DNA from: Bugula neritina
Lineage: Eukaryota > Bryozoa > Gymnolaemata > Cheilostomatida > Bugulidae
Assembly: GCA_964035545.1 (NCBI GenBank)
Contig: OZ037771.1
Span: 1,054,001-1,118,000 of the forward strand
Length of the DNA stretch: 64,000 nucleotides
Direction of reading: 5' to 3'
Shown: in pieces, positions 51,390 through 58,868 of the stretch
How positions within the stretch are numbered: position 1 is the first letter of the stretch
Layout of the letters: the number at the start of each line of letters is the position of its first letter
Notes under the pieces: model-generated
Databases searched by the model: none
What the model was told of the DNA's origin: nothing
Seen by the model: the letters and a program-made list of their open reading frames with translations, nothing else
Program-made: the position numbers and the translations under genes

Positions 51390-54300
51390 CTAGCACTAGT
51401 AGTTAGTAAACTGTAGAGTATTCTTCTAATGTTGTGGTGAGATGGAGGAGCAGGTGCCCCTCCCTGGCTGAGAAGCAGGTGCCCCTCACCCAGGGAGGGG
51501 AACCTGCTGCAGCAGAAATAATTAGAATATCTGGCAGGACTAGCGTGACACATTAGAGTAGGTACTGACACATTAGAGTAGGTACTGACACATTAGAGCA
51601 GGTACTGACACATTCGATCAGATACTCTTACAATACTGATGCAGTATGACGTAGCATATCACTCTCGTTGTCAGCATTTGTACACTCAGAATTTACAGCA
51701 ACTTTCTTCTAAGATCAACCCAGTAGGAACTACACAAGGGTGAGAGGATGAAAGGGTGAGAGGATGAAGGGGTGAGAGTGTGGCAGATGAGGGAAGGAAA
51801 TGTCAGTGAGACCATAAAACAAGAAATAGTTTCATATCTGCTAGCAGCACCCAACATTAACTTGCTGATAGAAAAAGGCATTTAGGAGAATTTCAGGGTA
51901 ATTAGCACTCTGCCAAAGAACATAAATATAAATAGGTAATATGAATAGGCATACAAGTCTTCTAATGAGCACAAATGAGCAAAAACAACATATCTAAGAA
52001 TACAGAATGAAAATTAATTGGCTCAAATAAGTACAGAGCTGGTGTCCATTCTATTTAGCTGACTTCCACATCTCAAAACAAACTGTAGGAACAATAGAAG
52101 CAATGAGTTAAAACACCCAGCAATCAATGAACGCAGCCATATGTATTTCAGCACGTTGTCGCGGCCCATTGTTAGAGGAATTATGTACACCACACAATGG
52201 ACTGTGAATCTGAATATGAAGAAACTGAGGGCCCCCACTTGATGTACAAGTCATTAGAACGTGGGCTTTTCTTCTCTTGACAGTTGATTACACAAGACAA
52301 CAACAAGCAGAACATATTTCATGCTAAATGGTCTAAATAACGCTGAATATCCTAAGATGGCAGAATGACCAATTGAAGCTAGACTGCACAGTTAGTAGCC
52401 AGTGGCTACTACCACCGCTGAGTAGGGGGTGCTTAGTGCTACACCCCCAATCTATTAGTGAATAACATTAGGTCCTCAGTTGAACAGCTGATAATGAGAA
52501 ATCCTGGTGCATCTGGTCACAATTGGATTAACAGAAAACATATTTGTGCTAACTTGAAAAATATCTCCCACATCACGTAGTAGAGTATAGAGAATACAAG
52601 ATGGTGAAACATATCCCACATCACGTAGTATAGAGTATAGAGAATACCAGATGGTGAAATATCTCTCACATCACGTAGTAGAGTATAGAGAATACAAGAT
52701 GGTGAAACATGACCAGCCAAAACAATAAATGAATATATAAATATAAAGTAGTAAGTTTTGAGGACGGCACTAGCTGGTGAACACAAAGTGACATGTAAAT
52801 GAATTACCCAGATCCAAAGTGAGTTTATACTTATAGTTACCCAGAGCGAGTTTATACTTATAGTTACCCAGAGCGAGTTTACACTTATAGTTACCCCATC
52901 TGAGGAGGATTCGTCAGGATTACTCTGTGGTGATGATGTCACACCGTACACGGCGTAGGGGTCTTGGCCCACTGGGGGTGGGGGCACCTGCCCAGTCGGG
53001 ATCCAGCCATTTTGGTACATGATAGAAGCAAAAGGAGAGATTTCAAAACAGTCCACACAGTGTTTGGACAGATCCTTGAATACGCTGCACTTGGAGACAG
53101 CTTCACTGCCTGAGAGAACGAGCGAGTGTTAGTGTCGTAGTTGATGGTGTAGTTGATAGTGTAGCGCGAGAGAGAGAACCTGCCTAGCACTGACTGAGTA
53201 CTGTCACCAACTGATAAAGCTTACAGTTTACACACCAGCAACCAGCATATTTTCAAACGAAATTGTTGATAGATAAGGGAGCGAAGTTGCTGTAGGAGCA
53301 AAGCAATAGCCAAGTGACTTGGTAACGTAGAGTGGGTTTCCTAGTAGAGTGGTATGTCGTCTCCTAGCCTACAAGGATGTGCTGAGATGTGCTAAGGGGA
53401 TGTGCTGAGATGTGCAATAGCCAGCCAACTGCATCTACTGCTACCAGCCAGTAAGCTCATCTAATACTTAGTGATTAATTATTGCAGAGTAGCATTTATG
53501 GGTGGACATTAACATTTAGGCAGAAACCATAAAATTCATCTTATCTCACCCACAGCAGTAGTAAATGATAACACAGGTACTTAGTCTAAATTTCTGTCAA
53601 GTACAATATAATGTGCATGTGTCAGTGTATCATTGAAGAGGCTAGCTTGTATGAACATTTGGGTTTAGTCAAGGCATTGATGGATGGTTTATAAATTATC
53701 TTATAAACTTTAAGGTCACCAAGTCCCAAAGGTCAAATTACAAAGCATTTTATTTGCCGATCAATGATATGCTGCCTTCTTCATTATATTTAAAGAAGCA
53801 TAAAGGAAACCTGAGGCAGCATCATGTCTGTCTGTTTGTCTGTGTTCCAGCAGCAAATAAATATATCAGTTTCAATAGAGTAAGATGGGCGGGAGTCAAT
53901 GGCCTTCAGCTTATCCATATATAAAGGAGTTGGTGGAAAACTATTAGTTAGCTGATCACAATCTGCAGTCTACACAGTTTAGTGTGCTATAGTTTAGGAG
54001 TTGTTTCCTTTATGTATACAACGGCACGTGAGCTTAGAGAAATGCATAATATGTTGAAATATCCAACAATAAATTGCAGCAAAGGTAAAAATTCTCATAA
54101 AACACAGATAAAGTGTAGATAACTTTATAGATTATAATGCATTAATAATTCAACAATCAATTCATATGTGTTGAGTTAGATCCCAGAGCACTGCTTAGCA
54201 TATCTATGAATCAGCATCTAACATGTGTATAAACTTTAGATGTTGGCATAGACTGGGTCCCTCGAGACCATAACTATTGTCCTCGGTTTGTTAGGCAGTT

Positions 54301-55935
54301 TCAACAGCTGAACACCAGCTCTGTATTAATATAATACTTGGAGCACCATTGCTTAAATTAGTGTGTGCATATAATACAGAGTCTAACTGACTGTATATAT
54401 ACAGAGTTTAACTGACTGTGCATATACAGAGTTTAACTGACTGTGCATATACAGAGTCTAACTGACTGTGCATATACAGAGTTTAACTGACTGTGCATAT
54501 ACAGAGTCTAACTGACTGTGCATATACAGAGTTTAACTGACTGTACACATACAGCTAGTTCAACATGTGATAGTAGGAGTTGTCTATCCACTGTTCCACA
54601 GACAAGTGCAGCAAATCTACTGAATTAGAGAAAGGAACAAGAACCTTCCCTGGACATCTAAAAGGAAGCAGCCAATACCAAAGTTCGACAATCACAGTGG
54701 TCAGGGAAAAGACGGAGAGGACTTGAACCAATGGCACGAGAGAAGACAATGAACCAGCCAATCGAGGACAAAGAGAGACTACTTTGGCTGCAGAAGAAAC
54801 CTTCACAGACCAAAGGAATGATAGGGATGTGGATATAACTTCCAACTCAGTTACGTCAGGTAGACACCCATGCCTTCACATCATGACAGTCCGCCAGAAT
54901 AATAAACAAGCAGTCAGTGTCTGAACCCTGACACCATTTTGTTTATATGCAAAATAATTAAACCGACATTTTTTCCTGCTTACAAGCAGCAGCCCTGGTA
55001 GAGACAGCACCTCGTACTTTTAGTATTCACTAGTCTACTTACATGCATGTTATACGGTGTCTATATGTTATATTTATATGTTATACAGTGTCTATATGTT
55101 ATATTTATATGTTATACAGTGTCTATATGTTATATTTATATGTTATACAGTGTCTATATGTTATATTTATATGTTATACAGTGTCTATATGTTATATTTA
55201 TGTTATACAGTGTCTATATGTTATATTTATATGTTATACAGTGTCTATATGTTATATTTATATGTTATACGGTGTCTATATGTTATATTTATATGTTATA
55301 CAGTGTTATATATACACGTTATATTTATATGTTATACAGTGTTATATATATACACATGGATGTGATACCAACTAAGTACCATCTACATACACCAGGTAAG
55401 TACCATCTACATATACCAGGTAAGTACCATCTACATATACCAGGTAAGTATCATCTACATATATCAGGTAAGTATCATCTACATATACCAGGTAAGTACT
55501 ATCTACATATATCAGGTAAGTACTATCTACATATATCAGGTAAGTACTATCTACATATATCAGGTAAGTACCATCTACATATACCAGGTAAGTACCATCT
55601 ACATATACCAGGTAAGTACCATCTACATATACCAGGTAAGTACCATCTACATATATCAGGTAAGTACACACACCTTAATACTGTCGAAGCAACACATGAC
55701 ACGCCCGTTCTGCTGATCAACGTGAGGAGGGGGATGAGCGAATTTACACTCCTCTTCCGTCCTGGTGCACCTATTCCTTTGGAATTCTCGACACACCTCC
55801 AGCGTCAGCCATCTTGAATCCTTTGAGCTGTTGAAAAGAAGGGCTTGGGGTATGGCTGTCTGTGTGGTCATGTTTGTGTAGGAGTTGTCCGGATTTGAGG
55901 TTGACTTCGGACTGGGTGTCGCAGATGCTGTGAAA
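36564..55935 (-). CDS. MBNL: Muscleblind-like splicing regulator with three CCCH finger pairs
   Basis: MBNL proteins bind YGCY-type RNA through tandem CCCH fingers and control alternative splicing. Exons in transcript order (high to low): 55674-55935 (best ATG at 55871-55869), 50058-50158, 48814-48934, [one unresolved exon], 47409-47505, 46352-46520, 45782-45867, 44081-44383, 40621-40989, 39249-39387, 38744-38913, 37184-37268, 36598-36694 or a terminal form to TAA at 36564-36566. All listed junctions are GT-AG and frame-consistent except between 48814 and 47505, where an exon of length 3n+2 is needed. Predicted length is about 655 residues. Fingers 1-2 and 3-4 match canonical MBNL; a third pair lies at the C terminus. 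The upstream reading frame is open to the acceptor at 55936, so coding could begin further upstream. A minus-strand donor at 63991 hints that the gene runs past the window. Confidence 0.87.
36705..37160. repeat. 18-bp minisatellite between the finger 5 and finger 6 exons
   Basis: About 25 copies of agtaactacatagtacac, filling the intron between 37184 and 36694. It generates spurious open frames on the minus strand. Confidence 0.96.
37945..38030. repeat. Short tandem repeat in an MBNL intron
   Basis: Three to four imperfect 20-25 bp copies around agtactaaacgagtacaag. Confidence 0.75.
38607..38683. ncRNA. Long imperfect hairpin, pre-miRNA-like
   Basis: The arms around ccaacactcccgccagcaaa and cttccat pair with atggaa, gcagtttgcggg and acggggtgtcagccgg across a roughly 10-base loop. 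That gives about 27 base pairs with small bulges. It lies in the MBNL intron, about 60 bp downstream (minus strand) of the donor at 38743. It could be an intronic miRNA precursor on either strand or a splicing-control structure; only the fold is seen. Confidence 0.35.
38744..39387 (-). other. MBNL: MBNL linker exons between finger pairs 2 and 3
   Basis: Exon 39249-39387 encodes [20 protein letters not shown] and [18 protein letters not shown]. This matches the conserved post-finger segment of MBNL (KR..AL, FN...QQ), which includes the KR basic motif tied to nuclear localisation in vertebrate MBNL. Exon 38744-38913 encodes a Gly/Asn-rich stretch ([20 protein letters not shown]) and ends [10 protein letters not shown]. 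The second exon has tandem acceptors (ccagcag, NAGNAG) that add or remove one Ala. Confidence 0.82.
38990..39246. repeat. 16-bp minisatellite at the donor of MBNL exon 39249-39387
   Basis: About 16 copies of gtacagagtatctgca or its acctgca variant, immediately downstream (minus strand) of the exon donor. Confidence 0.95.
40621..40989 (-). other. MBNL: MBNL exon with two competing donors
   Basis: Phase 0 exon encoding [20 protein letters not shown] then PGAMPQ. A strong internal donor (CCCCAG then GTGAGT, exon end 40909) gives a 27-codon form. Reading on to a second donor (CTG then GTACCT, exon end 40621) gives a 123-codon form adding Ala/Gln-rich sequence and a basic patch, AKKRTREEE. Both are phase 0 and join in frame to PMQVPGMG of the next exon. 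The acceptor is a NAGNAG (tagcag), allowing one extra Gln. Confidence 0.75.
41579..41720. repeat. Cluster of inverted repeats in an MBNL intron
   Basis: Arms of 18 bp, ataaaaaggaagacaact (41666-41683) and its exact complement (41703-41720), flank a 19-base loop. Just upstream, gtagcctggg (41579-41588) pairs with cccaggctac (41641-41650). No transposase or target duplication was identified. Confidence 0.7.
42143..42219. repeat. Foldback repeat with 14-bp and 9-bp arms
   Basis: catggtacctggcc (42172-42185) pairs with ggccaggtaccatg (42196-42209), and outside it tgtgattag pairs with ctaatcaca. About 20 unpaired bases sit in the left arm. It may be a small foldback element. Confidence 0.65.
42415..42592. 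repeat. 20-bp tandem repeat in an MBNL intron
   Basis: About nine copies of gagatagtagtaccatcact or the atgact variant. Confidence 0.92.
44081..44383 (-). other. MBNL: MBNL exon for CCCH fingers 3 and 4
   Basis: A 303-bp exon, phase 0 at both ends, beginning [11 protein letters not shown]. Finger 3 is CX8CX6CX3H ([20 protein letters not shown] then H), one residue longer than the CX7C of known MBNLs. Finger 4 is CX7CX4CX3H ([18 protein letters not shown]). It continues with an Ala/Gln-rich helix ([15 protein letters not shown], then [19 protein letters not shown]) resembling the post-finger region of vertebrate MBNL. Confidence 0.9.
45081..45090. promoter_or_regulatory. Palindromic E-box (CLEAR-type) gtcacgtgac
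   Basis: Perfect 10-bp palindrome matching the preferred site of MITF/TFE/USF bHLH-zip factors. It sits at the edge of a CpG-richer region (45060-45540) that also contains a CCAAT box (minus strand) near 45395, so an internal promoter is possible. Confidence 0.35.
45102..45152 (-). other. MBNL: Candidate 51-bp MBNL cassette exon
   Basis: Acceptor gctaagcag before 45152 and donor GTACGT after 45102 enclose 51 bases, phase 0 at both ends. They encode [17 protein letters not shown]. It lies between the exon ending PRADRLE (45782) and the exon starting VCSEF (44383), where it would insert 17 residues in frame just before finger 3. The end SRLRRPE resembles DRLE at the same place in the constitutive form. 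Prediction only. Confidence 0.45.
47045..47335. repeat. Degenerate gtggtaatagtg-type repeat in an MBNL intron
   Basis: Imperfect 10-20 bp copies of gtgaggtaatagtggtagt. Low complexity; on the minus strand it becomes pyrimidine-rich and spans the approach to the exon at 46520. Confidence 0.8.
47734..47925 (+). other. Small plus-strand ORF antisense in an MBNL intron
   Basis: A 63-codon ORF from ATG ([19 protein letters not shown]) to TAA, without repeats and with protein-like composition. No family recognised. It could be a nested short gene, a fossil or chance. Confidence 0.15.
47975..48110. repeat. (GTA)n / GTAGCA trinucleotide array in an MBNL intron
   Basis: Plus-strand gtagtagcagtagcagtag passing into pure gta repeats. 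In the MBNL sense RNA (minus) it reads CUACUGCUACUGCUAC, with about seven UGCU motifs. Confidence 0.95.
48965..49442. repeat. 13-bp minisatellite upstream of MBNL exon 48814-48934
   Basis: About 36 copies of acaacttctctac with acgact and acctct variants. It forms a 215-codon meaningless plus-strand open frame. Confidence 0.97.
50058..50158 (-). other. MBNL: MBNL exon for CCCH finger 2
   Basis: A 101-bp exon, phase 0 in and phase 2 out, encoding [19 protein letters not shown] and [14 protein letters not shown]. With Cys from the preceding exon (CFDSIK) it makes a CX7CX6CX3H finger. The PP-containing CX6C spacing is what I recall for fly muscleblind; vertebrate finger 2 has CX4C. Confidence 0.92.
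51075..51412. repeat. (AGT)n array with actagt and agcagt variants
   Basis: About 335 bp of trinucleotide repeat in an MBNL intron, with actagtact blocks at the left and scattered agc variants. It gives long homopolymeric open frames on both strands. Confidence 0.96.
51541..51608. repeat. 20-bp tandem repeat
   Basis: Three to four copies of ctgacacattagagtaggta in an MBNL intron. Confidence 0.8.
52555..52712. repeat. Roughly 50-bp triplicate in an MBNL intron
   Basis: Three copies containing cacatcacgtagtagagtat and agagaatacaagatggtgaa. Confidence 0.88.
52810..52894. repeat. 26-bp repeat duplicating the donor of exon 52895-53109
   Basis: Three copies of a unit with cagagcgagtttatacttat then agttacc. 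On the minus strand each copy includes CTGGGTAACTATAAG, a copy of the exon donor. Confidence 0.85.
52895..53109 (-). other. MBNL: Candidate alternative MBNL exon, 215 bp, frame-shifting
   Basis: Acceptor CTCTCAG before 53109 and donor GTAACT after 52895. The frame that exits in phase with finger 2 is open throughout: [54 protein letters not shown] and [10 protein letters not shown]. It enters in phase 1, but the finger 1 exon exits in phase 0. Splicing finger 1 to this exon therefore reads a different frame that stops at TGA near 52950. It may be a poison exon, or part of a transcript with another first exon (internal ATG at MYQNG) lacking finger 1. I recognise no domain. Confidence 0.45.
54365..54555. 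repeat. 25-bp tandem repeat in an MBNL intron
   Basis: About eight copies of a unit with ctgactgtgcatatacagag and tttaa or tctaa. Confidence 0.93.
55047..55365. repeat. 31-bp AT-rich minisatellite in an MBNL intron
   Basis: About nine copies of a unit with gttatacagtgtctatatgt followed by tatatttatat. Confidence 0.95.
55371..55669. repeat. 24-bp array carrying U1 snRNA 5'-end-like sequence
   Basis: Twelve copies of caggtaagta within a 24-bp unit (caggtaagtaccatctacat plus atac). In the MBNL sense RNA (minus) each copy reads GUACUUACCUG, or AUACUUACCUG in two copies, the latter equal to the 5' end of U1 snRNA. It begins at once after the donor of the finger 1 exon (55673). Confidence 0.96.
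55674..55935 (-). other. MBNL: MBNL exon for CCCH finger 1 and start of finger 2
   Basis: Acceptor TTGTAG before 55935 and donor GTGTGT after 55674. It encodes [20 protein letters not shown], the hallmark N terminus of muscleblind, then [12 protein letters not shown], giving CX7CX6CX3H, and ends [12 protein letters not shown], with the first Cys of finger 2. The likely start ATG is at 55871-55869 ([19 protein letters not shown]). Upstream codons ([20 protein letters not shown]) are also open, so an earlier start is possible. Confidence 0.93.
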
Positions 55936-58279
55936 CTACAACAAACAGAACATGCATCACTGAATCTTGGGCTATTCACATGTATACAATAGAGCAGCAA
56001 CAGGAGAAATTACATAGCTTGGAGTTGTGCTCTTTTATTAGTAGAGCCTATGGGCCTATTGAATGCAATACTAATTACTGCACATTGAGTTGTACGATCA
56101 GGTATGCTAACTTGCATAACAAAAAACCTCAACTTCTACCAAATTTTCCTCAGCAACAAATAATACCATCTGTAACTACAGCAGGTGGCACTGACAGCTC
56201 CTCCCACACAAGAGGGTGACAGAAGACTTGCGGACATGGAAGTCTCTACTTCAAATGCCAACACAGCATCTCAATGCTAGGCTGCCAGCTTGCTGTCACA
56301 AACGCAGAGGTCATTTCTAGCACAGCATAGGCTCAACAGCGACTAGACTACAGGAGTTGTCCCCTCTACAAGCTAACCTAGCAGTACGTCACGGCTTGGC
56401 ATTTCCTGAATGTCATTGGAAAGGTGAGGTAGTGCCGTGACATTACACACAGCACGCACACAGTAAAAACAGTTTCTCAGACTACAGACAAGCTCTGAAT
56501 ACAACAGACAGAAAAGATGAAAAACTGAAATCACATCATCGAATTAACTTCAAACAACTGAAACACATTGTATTCATTTATATGATGGAAAATCTTGTAA
56601 TGATTATCAGATGAAGTGATTGGACTTAGCCTAAGCATCTACATGAATAGCCTGTGCTCCTGGGCTGTGGAGGCCAGTACTGTGGGGTACCTATATGTAA
56701 CAGTATGAGTAGTAGTACCAGCAGGTATGCCTGCCAAGTATGCAGTGATCACCACATAAGGTATCTCTTACAACAAAGTAACCTGAATTTTAATCACATT
56801 ACCAGAACTATTTATTAACTAACAATGTTCAGTGGGTGGCAAAATAAAACCAGGAAATTTCCAAGACATTTTCAAATGCAGAAAATTTCAAGTCGAAAAA
56901 GAAAAAACTTGGAAGTTTATTAGAAAATGGCTGACATGTGTTTGTAGCGTGTGCAGAGTACGCAGCGATATGGGGTTGACCTGCTAAAACACGAACACAA
57001 AGATGTAACAGCTAAAAGAGTCACAAGGTGTGCTGCCCTACTATGACAGCCTTAGAAATACCAACTTTACTGTCATGTTATTTCTTGCAATATAAATAGT
57101 TAACAAACATGATGGAATAGGTATGATATACAGCATGTATATACAGAGCAGGTGAAATTTACAGAACACACATATAGCACCTGCAGCATTTGTCTAAAAG
57201 ATTGCTAACTGGTAATAATAAAGTAATAACTGCAAGGTATCCATGACTAAATCTAATAATAAAGAGAGAAGATTGTAGCAAATACAATCATCAACTGAGC
57301 AAATATGAAAAGGCTTTAGTAAATACCCTGCCACTGTATTTCTAATTAGCCAAAGAGATGACCAAATAATACATCAGCTTCATTATACCGGCTTCCTCTC
57401 CACACAGAATCAAACTTATTAGGAAGATGTATTTATCTTGGATAATTGGCCTGTGTCTATTACAAAACAAACTATCAGGTAGAGAGAGTGTTAATGTGCT
57501 AACTATTAGGTATGTGATAGTCAGCTTAATACGATACACATCCATCACTTTGAGCCTTATGCTATACCTCAGGGTGTCAATCAGAAATGCAGAGTTACAA
57601 GCCTTAGCTCTTAGATCTGAACATTAGATGGGTTCACTAGCAAACCTCCCTCAGGAGAAGATACAGTCTCTTAACTCCGAGGCTATGCTTACAGGTTGAA
57701 GGTACTGATACCAGGTTATTTCCACATTTTATGAGTCAATTTATAGAAATTTGAGAGCAATAAAAAGGACACTGAATAATAAATCAATACTTGGTTAAAC
57801 CCAACATTCTAGTTGTCATGTGAACTTACAACATCAAGGGAGGACAACTTTCCCATGTGTGACGAGTAATGTAAGAATTGAGATTTCAACTAGCGCACCA
57901 AGTAGAACATATAGTAGCACTTGTTGGGGGGGGGGGTCTGTAGCTACCTAAGATTACAGGAGATGCATAGTGAGATATAGGGCTATGTGTGACCAAGGCT
58001 TGGGTTGCCTCTACACAATAACTATAACTTAGAAGGATTAGAAGTGAGTGCAGGAGGTGAATAACTGAGGGCTGGTGGGACTACTGCAGCAGCTAGTAGT
58101 TGGGGTGGTTACTCAGTGTATGGAGGAATATTCTACTGGGAGTAGAGTCAAGCACTAGTCTTGCTGGAATGTGGAAGAATACATTAGAATACATTAAATC
58201 CTAAACTACTGCACAATGAGTTGATACAATCAGTCACACATCCCAAACTCAACTAGGCAGAAAATCTACTCATGAATCC

Positions 58280-58293
58280 GTTACCATGGTAAC
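58280..58293. promoter_or_regulatory. Perfect X-box (RFX-type) palindrome gttaccatggtaac
   Basis: A 14-bp perfect palindrome that fits the consensus X-box bound by RFX factors (GTNRCC, AT, GGYNAC). It lies about 2.4 kb upstream of the first recognised MBNL exon. Site match only. Confidence 0.4.
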
Positions 58294-58737
58294 ACGACTA
58301 GATTAGCATGAAGGTGAAGTTGGGGGAAAGAAGCAGCTCTTAGCTAGTTCTCACATGAATTACATCCATTCACTTTGTGTTTCAATACATAATGATTGTT
58401 GTAAGGGGAGGGGGGTGGTATTGCCGCCCGCTAGTAGCATTCAAAGTGAGCAGAAGAACTGATGAATTTAGCTAATAGAACTATCCACACATCAGGTGGT
58501 ATAAACTATAAAATGTCCACCTCCCCATCTGTTCATTCAAAATAAGTGTCAAAATTTAAGTGTAGCAACTTTAGCATGTACACAAGTATATCTACTTATT
58601 CATGCAGACCATTTAGTGCAAGCTGGCCATTGGTCAATAGAGAGGTCTTCAACCTCAGCACCCCAGCAAGATTACGTAACTTGTTATTATCTAACTAAAT
58701 TATAGTAAGAAGGTGAATTTGTAACTTGGTGTGAGTG

Positions 58738-58868
58738 AAGAGAGAGAGCAGGTTGTTGCATGTACAAGTGAAGGGACAGAGCAGGTTGTTGCATGTACAT
58801 GTGAAGGGACAGGGCAGGTTGTTGCATGTACAAGTGGAGGGACAGAGCAGGTTGTTAGATGTACAAGG
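58738..58868. repeat. 33-bp tandem repeat, four copies
   Basis: Copies contain gagcaggttgttgcatgtac and aagtgaagggaca. The unit is a multiple of three, so both strands read open without real coding. Confidence 0.9.

Noticed and set aside
51033-51571. Poly-Val, poly-Leu and poly-Thr frames
   Set aside because: They are frames of an AGT trinucleotide array.
55043-55817. 256-codon plus-strand open frame with YMLY and KYHLHIPG runs
   Set aside because: It spans two minisatellites (31 and 24 bp) and ends antisense to the real finger 1 exon.
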